Source: Clostridium grantii DSM 8605 (GTDB taxonomy: Bacteria > Bacillota > Clostridia > Clostridiales > Clostridiaceae). From it: a stretch of 64,000 bases of DNA. Position 1 is the stretch's first letter. The number at the start of each line of letters is the position of its first letter. The notes below the pieces were generated by a model. It saw only the letters and a program-made list of their open reading frames with translations. It made no database searches and was not told the origin of the DNA. Positions 25,741 to 35,683 of this stretch are shown here, one piece after another. A program made the translations under genes and the position numbers. The stretch lies in the NCBI RefSeq assembly GCF_900129965.1, contig NZ_FQXM01000002.1, positions 124,001 through 188,000 of the forward strand. The letters are read 5' to 3'.

Positions 25741-27786
25741 ATGGATATAAAATACGGTTGTGAAGAAATATATGAAAATATTTATTGGGTAGGATCCTAT
25801 GATAAGTTGAATGGACTTCACTGTAATCCTTATTTAATTATTGATGGGGATGAGGCTATATTAATTGATCCGGGGTCTGTGATTGATTTTGAAATTGTTT
25901 ATAAAAATGTTACTAGTTTGATTGATATAGAAAAATTGAAATATATAGTATTAAGCCATCAAGACCCAGATATTTGTTCTAGTACTCCTTTGTTTGAAAA
26001 AAAGGGAGTAAACGCAAAAATAATTACTCATTGGAGAACAGGCACTATAGCGGATCATTATGGAATAAAATCTAAAAAATATATAGTTAATGAAAATAGA
26101 TATGAAATAACATTAAAGTCAGGCAGGAAATTAAAGTTTATACCAACTCCATATTTACATTTTCCAGGAGCTATTGTTACCTATGATGCTGAAAGTAAAA
26201 TTCTTTTTAGCTCTGATTTGTTTGGAGCAATATCAACTAAATGGAGTTTATATGCGGATGAGAGTTATATGGAAGTTATGAAAACTTTTCATGAACACTA
26301 TATGCCAGGTAATCAAATTTTAAGACCTGTTATGGAAGTGTTTCTAAAAATGGATATTTCAATGATTGCTTCCCAACATGGGTCAATAATTAAAGAAAAT
26401 GTTAAGAATTATATAATGGAATTAAGAGACCTTCAGTGTGGTGTTTTGTTAAATCCAATTAAGAAAGAACTTATGAAAAGTGGGGGGTACACTTTTTTGT
26501 GTAACAAAATATTGGATAGGTTGAAAGCAACTTTTAAAGAAAAAGATATACTAAAATGTTTTGAGGGCACAGATATAGAATTAAACAAAGACACATTAAA
26601 TATTACCAATTTCTATTGTACAGAGTTGGAACTTTGGGAAAATTTTTTTGAAATTATTTATACAATAAAAGGAGCTAGGTGGATAACAGTTATCCAACCT
26701 ATGGTCACAAATTTGATAATTGAGTATGAAACTGTGATGCCAGAAATTTTCAGATCAAAAATGATGGAATCAGAGAATTTATTGATAGAATTAAGGGATA
26801 AAAATAAAAAATTAACTGATAGGATAAGTCAGTTAAATAAAAATATTAAGGAAACAAGTGATAGTATTATGAAATGTCCTATCACTAATTTTTATAATGA
26901 AGAATTTTTCGCGGGATATTTAAGTAAGGAATTGAATATATTAGTGCAAGAAAAATTTAAAAGTAAGAGAGCACTTTTATATATTGATATTGATAATATT
27001 AATAAAATAAATAATATTTATGGTAATGCCATTGGTGATGAAACTATAAAAAATCTAGCATATATTTTAAATTCTATGAAAGAAGAAACACATCTAATTT
27101 TCAAACGAAAGGCGCCAGGATTTGCTTATTTTATAACCGGAATCAGTAAGAGTGAAGCTATTGAATTGGCTGAGACTATTAGAAATAAAGTTGAAAAGTC
27201 AGAAATATTTATCGAAAGTATTACAGTTTCTATCGGATTGATTAGTTTTGATGAGATATATGATGGTTTTGAGGAAAATAAGGAAAAATTGTTAAAAGAA
27301 ATTATGAAGGCTACTCAATATAGATTAATTGCAGCCAAAAGATTAGGTATGAATATGGTGGTAGGAAACTCTGATTTTAAAAATTACAAAGAAACAATAG
27401 GAAAGATACTTATTGTTGATAAAGACTATACGAATATGGATGTATTGAAAACCGCTTTTAAATATGAAAATTTCCACGTTTTAACTGCAGAAAATGGGTA
27501 TGAGGCATTGAAAGTTATTGAAAAAGAATCTCCGGACTTAATCATATCGGAGATAATGCTACCTAAAATGGAGGGTTTTATATTAAGAGAAAAAATGATT
27601 GAAGATTCAAAAGAAAAAAGCATTCCCTTTATTGTTATGTCTCATCAAAAAAATGAAGATTCTGTAATAAGAGCTATGGCCCTGGAAGTTGATTATTATT
27701 TTCAAAAACCTTTTTTGTTATCGGAAATGATTGGGGTGGTAAAGAAAATAATCAAAGGGGTGACAGTTAATGGGAATAACGATTGA
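25741..27786 (+). CDS. MBL (ODP-like) / pseudo-GGDEF / pseudo-receiver protein, copy 1
   Basis: A 681-residue protein with three domains. Residues 1-250 are a metallo-beta-lactamase fold most like the ODP (oxygen-binding di-iron) domain of flavodiiron proteins: H73, D75 and D77 in SHQDPD, H140 in YLHFPG, D159 in SSDLFG and H213 in SQHGS. The second Asp-His of the canonical HxExDH is Asp-Ile. A coiled coil (about 340-380) leads to a GGDEF-fold domain (about 380-510) whose signature is APGFA (458-462), so cyclase activity is unlikely. Residues about 550-675 are a receiver domain with Glu604 where the phospho-Asp belongs, but with the conserved Lys in FQKPF. It overlaps the next gene by 17 bases. 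I infer a redox or oxygen sensor that signals by conformation. Confidence 0.85.
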   Translation: MDIKYGCEEIYENIYWVGSYDKLNGLHCNPYLIIDGDEAILIDPGSVIDFEIVYKNVTSLIDIEKLKYIVLSHQDPDICSSTPLFEKKGVNAKIITHWRTGTIADHYGIKSKKYIVNENRYEITLKSGRKLKFIPTPYLHFPGAIVTYDAESKILFSSDLFGAISTKWSLYADESYMEVMKTFHEHYMPGNQILRPVMEVFLKMDISMIASQHGSIIKENVKNYIMELRDLQCGVLLNPIKKELMKSGGYTFLCNKILDRLKATFKEKDILKCFEGTDIELNKDTLNITNFYCTELELWENFFEIIYTIKGARWITVIQPMVTNLIIEYETVMPEIFRSKMMESENLLIELRDKNKKLTDRISQLNKNIKETSDSIMKCPITNFYNEEFFAGYLSKELNILVQEKFKSKRALLYIDIDNINKINNIYGNAIGDETIKNLAYILNSMKEETHLIFKRKAPGFAYFITGISKSEAIELAETIRNKVEKSEIFIESITVSIGLISFDEIYDGFEENKEKLLKEIMKATQYRLIAAKRLGMNMVVGNSDFKNYKETIGKILIVDKDYTNMDVLKTAFKYENFHVLTAENGYEALKVIEKESPDLIISEIMLPKMEGFILREKMIEDSKEKSIPFIVMSHQKNEDSVIRAMALEVDYYFQKPFLLSEMIGVVKKIIKGVTVNGNND

Positions 27787-30733
27787 TTTAGTATTGGTAT
27801 TGATTTTTATAATAATGACAATGAATATACTTTTGCTAGTAGAAATTTTAATAAATAAAGTGAAAATCAACGAAAATGAAATTGATAATAAAAAAACTAC
27901 TAGATTTTTATTAGATAATTATATTAAGAAATTTTTTAATAATAAAGAAAATAATAAAGAAAATAATAAAGAAAATAATAAAGAAAATAATAAAGAAAAT
28001 AATAAAGAAAATAATAAAAGTAAGTTTAAAGTTAATGATAAAAGACTTCTACAAGAATATTTAGCTATAAAGCAGAATTTTCTTTTTAACAAAAATATTC
28101 ATGAAGATATTAATAAACTAATTGATAATAATAGATTTAATATACTTTTGAAAAAAAACATATCTTCATTTTTTAAGTTTAAAAGAATTCAAGCGGCAGT
28201 TTACTTAGGGTATATTGAAAATAAAGATAGTATCAAGTTGTTAAAAAAATCATTAAAAAAAGAGAAGGATTACGTAGTTAAATTGTATATAGTATTTTCA
28301 CTTTGCAAATTAAAAGATGAAAAATCTATATATAGAATAGTTGATTCTTTGATTGGGGCGCCAGAATGGTATAAAAAAAGAGTTAATGTATTGGTATCGG
28401 AATTTGGACAAAAGTTTTATAAATATTTTGAAGAATTAAAGGTAAGAAAAGAAGTAGAAATTAAGGAATTGCTATTTTATTTTTCATCAGTATATGTAGC
28501 GGAAGATTTAAAACTGTTTTTAATTGAAAATGTTAACTTTTTAACCTCTGAAAGAAATGAAGATAATTATAATGATGAAGTATTAATAGTTCAAGCAGTA
28601 CAAGCTCTTAGTGTATTTCATTATAAGGAGTTAAATAATGATATATATCTTAACAGCAAAAATTTAGATGTGAGAAAAATAGCAATTAAATCATTAGCTA
28701 AGGAAAAGAATGAAGAAAACTTAATGAAACTTATTAAGTTATTAGATGATAAGCAGGTTGAAAAAACTGTAGTGGAAGCAATAAACGAAATGGTTAATGC
28801 GGAAAGAAGATATATAAATCTTTTAGTTAATTTATATAACGAAACATCTAAAATATCTACAAAGAAAGGAATTGCAGTTTGTTTATCTTATAATGTGGAT
28901 TATTTATTATTAAAACTTCTATCTAATGATATAAAGATATTTAAAGGAATTATAAAGGAAATTATAATTGAAGATAGGAATAGTAGTATTATAACTTTTT
29001 TAAATAAAAATAAAAATATGGAATTAGAAAATGAAATTATTGCATTGGTTAAAAGTGCAGGTGAGATAAATTCAAATATTTACAATGAGTATTGCATGTA
29101 TTTAGATGAAAGACTACTAAATAAGCTTAAGAAAGAAAAATATTGTGGTGTTGGTGAAGGGAAACCACAGAAAACAGAAAAAGCTAAGGTTAAATTACTA
29201 TCTTTTTTATTAATTATTTCTATATTGATATTTCCTATAATTTATATTATAAGGCATTATGATATTATTTTCTCTACTTCTATTGTTTATCAATTAAAGA
29301 TATATATAATTGATTTTAACTACTATTTAATATATTATTCAATTATAATAAATGTAATTTATTTTGTTCTCTTATTATTATCTTTTGTTGGTGTATCTAA
29401 GCAAATGAAATATTGGAATATTAAGAAATTGGTTTTTTTATTTAAGAAAAACATGCTTCCTACAATTTCTATTATAGCACCAGCTTATAATGAAGAAATG
29501 ACTATTATAGAAAGTGTTAATTCTTTGCTAAACTTGACTTATCCTGATTACGAATTGATTGTAGTAAATGATGGTTCAAAAGACGAAACTCTTAACACAT
29601 TAATAAATTATTTTAAATTAGAAAAAAAAGACTACATTGTGGACTACAAAATCAAAACAAAACCAGTTTTGGCAGTTTATAAAAATAAGTCTTATCCAAA
29701 ACTTACTGTAGTTGATAAAATAAATGGAGGAAAAGCAGATACTTTAAATACAGGTATAAATTTATCTGTTAAAGAGTATTTTTGTGGAATAGATGCGGAT
29801 TCACTGTTAGAACCGGATGCTTTATTAAAAATAAGTTCTTTGGTTATTGATGAAGGAAAAGAAAATGTTGCGCTAGGTGGAAATATATTTCCCATCAATG
29901 GATGCAATGTGGATAAAGGGCATATAACTAATGTGAAAATGCCAAATTCGGCGCTGGGTAAATTCCAAATGATAGAATATTTAAGAGCCTTTATGGCAGG
30001 AAGAATAGGGTGGGCGGAAGTAAATAGCTTACTTATTATTTCGGGTGCTTTTGGAGTGTTCAAGAAAAATAGAGTTATAGAAATTGGAGGATACTTGACT
30101 AGTAGCGGTAAATTTAATAAAGATACTGTTGGTGAAGATATGGAGCTAGTGGTGAGACTAGCAAAGTATATGAGAGAAAATAATTTGAAATATAAAATTA
30201 ATTATAGTTTTAATGCAAATTGTTGGACAGAAGTTCCAGAAAATTTAAAAGTTCTTCATCATCAAAGGGATAGATGGCATAGAGGATTAATAGATATTTT
30301 GACATTTCATAAAAAAATGATGTTTAATCCAAAATACGGAAGAGTTGGGATGGTTTCGATGCCATATTTCTTTATTTTTGAAATGATGGGCCCTTTAGTA
30401 GAAATTCAAGGATATGTGATGGTTATACTTGCGGCAATTTTAGGGCTTTTAAATATAAAAATAGCTCTCTTACTTTTTTTATCCACGGTTTTGATGGGAG
30501 TTTTTATTTCAATTGCATCAATTCTTATTGCAGAAAAAAATATAAATTATATAAGTACAAAAGAACTTTTTATCTTAATTGCTTACTCTATTATTGAGAA
30601 TTTTGGTTTTAGACAATTAGCAAGTATGTGGAGATTATCTGGTTATATAAGTTCACTTAGAAAACCAAAAGGTTGGGGCAAGATGGAAAGAAAAGGCTTT
30701 TTTTCAGAAAACAAAGTAGATAAAGGTATTTAG
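27770..30733 (+). CDS. HEAT-repeat/GT2 membrane polysaccharide synthase, copy 1
   Basis: A 987-residue protein. One membrane helix (about 6-27) is followed by an Asn-Lys-Glu linker, then about 350 residues of helical pairs (about 110-460) that look like HEAT or armadillo repeats, for example RIQAAVYLGYIENKDSI. Two membrane helices (about 470-545) precede a family 2 glycosyltransferase domain with IIAPAYNEE (about 564), VVNDGSKD, GGKADTLN, the metal-binding FCGIDADS (about 675), VGEDMEL and QRDRWHRG (about 832). Further helices follow (about 870-940). D, DxD, E/D and QxxRW are all present, as in processive synthases such as PgaC and BcsA. No PilZ domain is visible. The HEAT-GT2 fusion is unusual. 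It is translationally coupled to the upstream sensor. Confidence 0.88.
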   Translation: MGITIDLVLVLIFIIMTMNILLLVEILINKVKINENEIDNKKTTRFLLDNYIKKFFNNKENNKENNKENNKENNKENNKENNKSKFKVNDKRLLQEYLAIKQNFLFNKNIHEDINKLIDNNRFNILLKKNISSFFKFKRIQAAVYLGYIENKDSIKLLKKSLKKEKDYVVKLYIVFSLCKLKDEKSIYRIVDSLIGAPEWYKKRVNVLVSEFGQKFYKYFEELKVRKEVEIKELLFYFSSVYVAEDLKLFLIENVNFLTSERNEDNYNDEVLIVQAVQALSVFHYKELNNDIYLNSKNLDVRKIAIKSLAKEKNEENLMKLIKLLDDKQVEKTVVEAINEMVNAERRYINLLVNLYNETSKISTKKGIAVCLSYNVDYLLLKLLSNDIKIFKGIIKEIIIEDRNSSIITFLNKNKNMELENEIIALVKSAGEINSNIYNEYCMYLDERLLNKLKKEKYCGVGEGKPQKTEKAKVKLLSFLLIISILIFPIIYIIRHYDIIFSTSIVYQLKIYIIDFNYYLIYYSIIINVIYFVLLLLSFVGVSKQMKYWNIKKLVFLFKKNMLPTISIIAPAYNEEMTIIESVNSLLNLTYPDYELIVVNDGSKDETLNTLINYFKLEKKDYIVDYKIKTKPVLAVYKNKSYPKLTVVDKINGGKADTLNTGINLSVKEYFCGIDADSLLEPDALLKISSLVIDEGKENVALGGNIFPINGCNVDKGHITNVKMPNSALGKFQMIEYLRAFMAGRIGWAEVNSLLIISGAFGVFKKNRVIEIGGYLTSSGKFNKDTVGEDMELVVRLAKYMRENNLKYKINYSFNANCWTEVPENLKVLHHQRDRWHRGLIDILTFHKKMMFNPKYGRVGMVSMPYFFIFEMMGPLVEIQGYVMVILAAILGLLNIKIALLLFLSTVLMGVFISIASILIAEKNINYISTKELFILIAYSIIENFGFRQLASMWRLSGYISSLRKPKGWGKMERKGFFSENKVDKGI
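27938..28018 (+). repeat. In-frame 12-bp tandem repeat in GT2 copy 1
   Basis: The unit AATAATAAAGAA is repeated six times exactly (27938-28009) plus nine bases of a seventh. It encodes Asn-Asn-Lys-Glu units in the linker between the first membrane helix and the HEAT-like region. Since 12 is a multiple of three, slippage would change linker length without breaking the frame. The paralogue at 32805 has no such repeat. Confidence 0.95.
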
Positions 30734-30784
30734 GTAAGATAAATTTACTGAAAAAACTTATGACTTGAAAAGGTGAGTGTCTTG

Positions 30785-32815
30785 ATGGAAGAAAAAAAAA
30801 CTTATCATGAAATTTCAGAAAAGGTATATTGGATTGGTAGTTCATCAACAGTTAAAGGGCTATATTGTAATTCATATTTAGTTATTGATGAAGAAGAAGC
30901 TGTTTTGATAGATCCAGGTCCAGCAATATTTTTTGAAGATATGTATAATAATATTATTGAATTGATTTCTATTGACAAAATAAAATATATAGTGATAAGC
31001 CATGAATCAATAGATGTTTGTGCTAGTATTCCTTTACTTGAAAAAAAGGGGGTAAATGCAAAAATCGCCACTCACTGGAGAACCGCTACTTTAATCGATT
31101 TTTATGGAATTAATTTAAAACATTATATAGTAAATGAAAATAAGTATGAATTAAAAATGAAATCTGGGAGAAAATTTAAGTTTATTCATACTCCTTATTT
31201 AAATTCAGCAGGTTCAATTTCAACCTATGATACAAAAACATATACATTATTTAGTGGAGAAATGTTCGGGGGAATATCAAAAAAATGGAGTTTATATGCT
31301 CCCCAAAATTATATTTACAATATAAAAACTTATCATGAGCATTATACACCTAGTAATGAAATTATAAGATTTTCATTGGAAAAAATATCATTATTAGAAA
31401 TTTATTATATAGCACCACAACATGGTTCTATTATCATTGATAAAATTGGTTACTATATTGATGAATTAAAAAGATTACAATGTGGAATTTATAGCAGTCC
31501 AATAAAAAGAGGTTTATCTAATTATGGTGGGTATGTGGCTTTACTAAACGAAATTATAAAAAGATATGAAGGGGTTTTTGGTAAAGATGAAGTATTAAAA
31601 GTATTCAATGAGTCTCATATGAATATTGATGATGAAACTATGAATATTAATGAATTTAATGTTAGCGGGGAACAATTATGGGAATTATTTTTTCAAACTG
31701 TATATAGGAAAAAAGGCATTAGGTGGATAACTTTAATAGATCCACTTATAGTGAAATTGACCAAAGAATTTGGGGTAAAAAATCCAAAAATTTTAGTAGA
31801 CTTTTATGAAATTGAAGAGTATAAAGAAAAAATTCAAAAGGATAAAGATAAAATTATCATGGATGAAAAGATTAGAATATGTATTGATAGTATGAGCGAA
31901 AAGAGAATAAGATGTCCAATAACTGGATTTTTTAATGAAAATGTGTTTTACAAATATTTAAATTATGATTTAGAAACGATGATAGCAAAAGAAAATCAAA
32001 ATGCATTCCTTATTTATTTAGATATTGATGATATAAATAAAATCAATATTAAGCATGGTAGCAATATTGGGGATGAAAGTATAAAAAACTTAGCCTATCT
32101 TCTTTCAGAAATAAAAAGTGAAAAACATATAATTTTTAAAAGAAAATCACCAGGATTTGCTTATTATGGAACTGATTTAGAAAAAGGTGAGGTAGTTGAG
32201 CTAGCTGAAAATATTCGCAATAAAGTAGAAAGTTCAGAGAGTTTTATAGAAAAAATTACGGTTTCTATTGGGGTTGCAACTTTTAATGAAATATATGTAG
32301 AAAAAAAACAAAAATTAGAAGATTTAATTGAAATTTTTACTTCAATAGTAGAATTTAGAATGAATATTTCAAAGAAATCAGGAATGAATAAAGTTGTAAG
32401 TGAATCTAATATAGCAGCTATTAGAGATTCAAAGGGTAAAATCCTTATTGCGGATAATGATGCAATAAATCTTAGTATTCTTAATAAAAGTTTAATCAAT
32501 GAAGGTTTTGAAATTTTAAATGCTTTAGATGGAAAAGAAGCTTTGAAAATTATAGAAGATAATAATCCAGACTTAATCATTTGTGAGATAATGATACCAA
32601 AATTGGATGGTTTAACATTAAAAGAACAGTTAAATAAGAATACAAAGTTTAAATCCACCCCATTTATGGTAATGTCTCATAATAAACATAATAATTTAGT
32701 AGTAAGAGCAATGGGTTTGGAAGTAGATTATTATTTTGAAAAACCATTATTATTAGCAGAGATAGTTGGAATGGTAAAAAAAATTTTTAAAGGAGCTAGG
32801 TCTAATGATAGGTAG
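30785..32815 (+). CDS. MBL (ODP-like) / pseudo-GGDEF / pseudo-receiver protein, copy 2
   Basis: A 676-residue paralogue of the protein at 25741, aligned end to end without gaps in the metal-site numbering if ATG 30785 is used, which also sits 8 bases after AAAGGTGAG. The metal site has decayed further: H73, D77 and H213 remain, but position 75 is Ser, 140 is Asn (YLNSAG) and 159 is Glu (SGEMFG). The GGDEF signature is SPGFA (455-459). The receiver again has Glu (601, ICEIMIPKLDG) in place of Asp and keeps the Lys in FEKPLL. It overlaps the next gene by 11 bases. Its role may be structural, for instance partnering copy 1 or its own synthase. Confidence 0.85.
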   Translation: MEEKKTYHEISEKVYWIGSSSTVKGLYCNSYLVIDEEEAVLIDPGPAIFFEDMYNNIIELISIDKIKYIVISHESIDVCASIPLLEKKGVNAKIATHWRTATLIDFYGINLKHYIVNENKYELKMKSGRKFKFIHTPYLNSAGSISTYDTKTYTLFSGEMFGGISKKWSLYAPQNYIYNIKTYHEHYTPSNEIIRFSLEKISLLEIYYIAPQHGSIIIDKIGYYIDELKRLQCGIYSSPIKRGLSNYGGYVALLNEIIKRYEGVFGKDEVLKVFNESHMNIDDETMNINEFNVSGEQLWELFFQTVYRKKGIRWITLIDPLIVKLTKEFGVKNPKILVDFYEIEEYKEKIQKDKDKIIMDEKIRICIDSMSEKRIRCPITGFFNENVFYKYLNYDLETMIAKENQNAFLIYLDIDDINKINIKHGSNIGDESIKNLAYLLSEIKSEKHIIFKRKSPGFAYYGTDLEKGEVVELAENIRNKVESSESFIEKITVSIGVATFNEIYVEKKQKLEDLIEIFTSIVEFRMNISKKSGMNKVVSESNIAAIRDSKGKILIADNDAINLSILNKSLINEGFEILNALDGKEALKIIEDNNPDLIICEIMIPKLDGLTLKEQLNKNTKFKSTPFMVMSHNKHNNLVVRAMGLEVDYYFEKPLLLAEIVGMVKKIFKGARSNDR

Positions 32816-35672
32816 CATTGATTTCATTTTACCACTAATAATAGCATACTTAATACTTTTTGTGCTGCTTATGTTATCTTTTTCCATTAACAGGATGAAG
32901 AATTTAATAAGAAATACTAAGAAAAACAGTAATATAGAATTTTTAATAGATACTTTTGTAGAAAAAAAAATTACTGTACAGCAAAAAGAAAAATATTTAA
33001 AAGTTTACAATAAAAACCTTGTTGAAGATTATTCAGAATTACGAGAAGTCTATGACCTTCCTGTTGAAACAAAGAAAGAAATAAGTATCTATTTTAAATC
33101 AAATAAATTATATACAAGACAAATAAAAAATCTTAAATCTATTTTTAAATATAAAAGGATTTCAGCAGCAATATACTTAGGGCATACTGAAGATAATGAG
33201 ATTGGGAAAATTTTAAAAGGAGCATTTATCAAGGAAAAAGATTATAAAGTAAAATTATACATAGCTTCTTCTTTATGTCAAATAAATTATAGGGCAGCTA
33301 TTTACATTATGACCGAATCAGTAATTGGTGCACCAATTTGGTATAGAAATAAAATTAAAGTATTAATATCAGAGTTTGGAAATGAGTTTTTATATGTAAT
33401 TCATAAATACTATAATAGAGAAGAAATAGAAATAAAAGAGGTATTATTTTATTTTGGAAGTTTGTACTATAGTGAAGATTTGAAGAAGTATTTATTGAAA
33501 AACATCGATATTTTAATTAATGATAAAAACCAAGGGTATAATGAATATTTATTAGAAGAAGCTTTAAGTAATGTTCTACAATTTTACAACGAAGAATTTG
33601 AAGAGGATAAGTACTATTTAAGTGAAAATAAACTTATTAGAAAATACTTGCTTAAATCTTTGGCAAAAGAAAACTCTAGAGATAATGTACTAAAATTAAT
33701 TAATTTATTTAATGGAACTGATATGGATGCTGGAATAAGTAATGCTATTAATAGTATGATAACAGGAGATAAAAGTTATTTGAAATTTCTTATAGGAAAA
33801 TTCTATGAGGAAGAAAATATAGCTGTAAAAAATGGTATATGTAGTGTAATGGCTAATCACATTGAATATTTATTGCTAAAACTTTTATCCTATGAAAAAA
33901 AACAAATTTCCCAAATTATTAAAAATATTATGATATTAAATTATAATAGTGCAATTATTGCTTTTATGAATAAAAATATAAATTTAGAGTTAGAAAATGA
34001 AATTATTTTTATTCTGGAAGAAGCACTTCTGGAAAATAAAGAAGTTTTTAAAGAATATTATTATTATCTAGATAGTAGAATTTTAAACAAAATAAACTAT
34101 AATTATGAGATGTTAAATAACAAACAAGGAATAAAAGAGCAAAACAAGGAAGTGCTACTATACTTACTGCTTATTCTTACAGTGTTAATGTTCCCAATTG
34201 TATTTTTTATTAAATACTTTGATGTTTTGAAAGATAAAAGTTATATTGAGCATTTAAAGCAATATATTTTTGATTTTAATTATTATTTGATTTTTTATAC
34301 GGCTATGATAAATACAGTTTACATGATTTTATTGATTTTCTCTTATATTGGTATAAGAAAACAAATGCGGAATTGGAAATCGAAAAAGAAAACATTTTTA
34401 TTTAAGAAACAAATTATTCCGAAAATTTCAATAATTGCTCCAGCTTACAATGAACAAGCAACTATTATTGACAGTGTAACCTCTTTATTGAATTTAACTT
34501 ACCCTGAGTATGAATTAATAGTAGTAAATGATGGGTCTAAGGATGATACTCTGAATATATTAATTCAAAATTTTAAACTCCATAAAGTTGATTATCTGGT
34601 GGAAACCAAAATATCAACAAAACCAGTATTTGGTATATACTTAAATAAAGATATTCCAAAACTAATAGTTGTAGATAAAAAGAACGGTGGGAAGGCAGAT
34701 ACTTTAAATGTAGGGATAAATATATCAAGTATGGATTATTTTTGTGGTATTGATGCGGATTCATTGTTAGAACACGGATCCTTACTTAAAATAGCTTCAA
34801 TGCTAACAGAAAGTAATGACGAAGTTATAGCAGTAGGAGGGAATGTATTTCCTATAAATGGATGCGAAGTAGATAATGGACATATTAATTCAATTAACTT
34901 ACCTAAAACTATATTAGGTCGGATTCAAATGATTGAGTATTTGAGAGCTTTTATGGTAGGGAGAATTGGTTGGGCATATATTAATAGCTTACTTATTATA
35001 TCTGGAGCTTTTGGAGTATTTAAGAAAGATAGAGTAATAGAAGTTGGAGGATATTTAACTAAAAATGGTATTTATAGCAAGGATACTGTGGGCGAAGATA
35101 TGGAATTAGTGGTTAGATTATCTAAATATATGAGGGAGAAAAAATTAAAGTATAAGATTGATTTTTGTTTCAATGCTAATTGTTGGACGGAAGTGCCTGA
35201 GCAATACAAAAGTTTAAAAACCCAAAGAAATAGATGGCATAGAGGTTTAATTGAAATTATGCTATTTCATAAAGATATGATTTTCAATCCTAAGTTTGGT
35301 AGGATAGGAATGATAACCATGCCATATTTTTTTATATTTGAAATGGCGGGGCCGTTAATAGAAATTCAAGGTTATATTATGATTCTTTTAGCCGCTTTTT
35401 TAGGCTTGTTGAATAGCCAAATTTTGATTTTATTGTTCACGGTGACAGTGTTTCAAGGAATAATTTTATCCATGTTTTCCTTGATATTTAGTGAAAAAGA
35501 GTTGAGTTATTTTAAGTTAAAGGAGTTTGTTATTTTAGCTTTTTATTGTATAATTGAAAATTTAGGATTTAGGCAAATTTCTTCCGTATGGAGATTTTAT
35601 GCTTATATAGATTCTTTGAAGAAGAAAAACACATGGGGTAAAATAGAAAGAAAAGGTTTCGGGTCAAATTGA
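32805..35672 (+). CDS. HEAT-repeat/GT2 membrane polysaccharide synthase, copy 2
   Basis: A 955-residue paralogue of the 27770 protein with the same order: membrane helix (about 6-28), helical repeat region (about 90-430), two membrane helices, GT2 domain, and C-terminal helices. Catalytic signatures are intact: IIAPAYNEQ, VVNDGSKDD, KNGGKADTLN, CGIDADSLLE (about 649), VGEDMELVV and QRNRWHRG (about 807). It lacks the Asn-Lys-Glu repeat. The two synthases are most alike in the GT2 domain and differ more in the helical repeat part, as expected if each repeat region fits its own sensor. Copies could make two polymers or form a heteromer. Confidence 0.88.
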   Translation: MIGSIDFILPLIIAYLILFVLLMLSFSINRMKNLIRNTKKNSNIEFLIDTFVEKKITVQQKEKYLKVYNKNLVEDYSELREVYDLPVETKKEISIYFKSNKLYTRQIKNLKSIFKYKRISAAIYLGHTEDNEIGKILKGAFIKEKDYKVKLYIASSLCQINYRAAIYIMTESVIGAPIWYRNKIKVLISEFGNEFLYVIHKYYNREEIEIKEVLFYFGSLYYSEDLKKYLLKNIDILINDKNQGYNEYLLEEALSNVLQFYNEEFEEDKYYLSENKLIRKYLLKSLAKENSRDNVLKLINLFNGTDMDAGISNAINSMITGDKSYLKFLIGKFYEEENIAVKNGICSVMANHIEYLLLKLLSYEKKQISQIIKNIMILNYNSAIIAFMNKNINLELENEIIFILEEALLENKEVFKEYYYYLDSRILNKINYNYEMLNNKQGIKEQNKEVLLYLLLILTVLMFPIVFFIKYFDVLKDKSYIEHLKQYIFDFNYYLIFYTAMINTVYMILLIFSYIGIRKQMRNWKSKKKTFLFKKQIIPKISIIAPAYNEQATIIDSVTSLLNLTYPEYELIVVNDGSKDDTLNILIQNFKLHKVDYLVETKISTKPVFGIYLNKDIPKLIVVDKKNGGKADTLNVGINISSMDYFCGIDADSLLEHGSLLKIASMLTESNDEVIAVGGNVFPINGCEVDNGHINSINLPKTILGRIQMIEYLRAFMVGRIGWAYINSLLIISGAFGVFKKDRVIEVGGYLTKNGIYSKDTVGEDMELVVRLSKYMREKKLKYKIDFCFNANCWTEVPEQYKSLKTQRNRWHRGLIEIMLFHKDMIFNPKFGRIGMITMPYFFIFEMAGPLIEIQGYIMILLAAFLGLLNSQILILLFTVTVFQGIILSMFSLIFSEKELSYFKLKEFVILAFYCIIENLGFRQISSVWRFYAYIDSLKKKNTWGKIERKGFGSN

Positions 35673-35683
35673 AAAGTGAGTAG

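Noticed and set aside
26880..27380. Annotating the 25741 and 30785 proteins as active diguanylate cyclases
   Set aside because: The GGDEF signature is replaced by APGFA or SPGFA, which removes catalytic and metal-binding residues.
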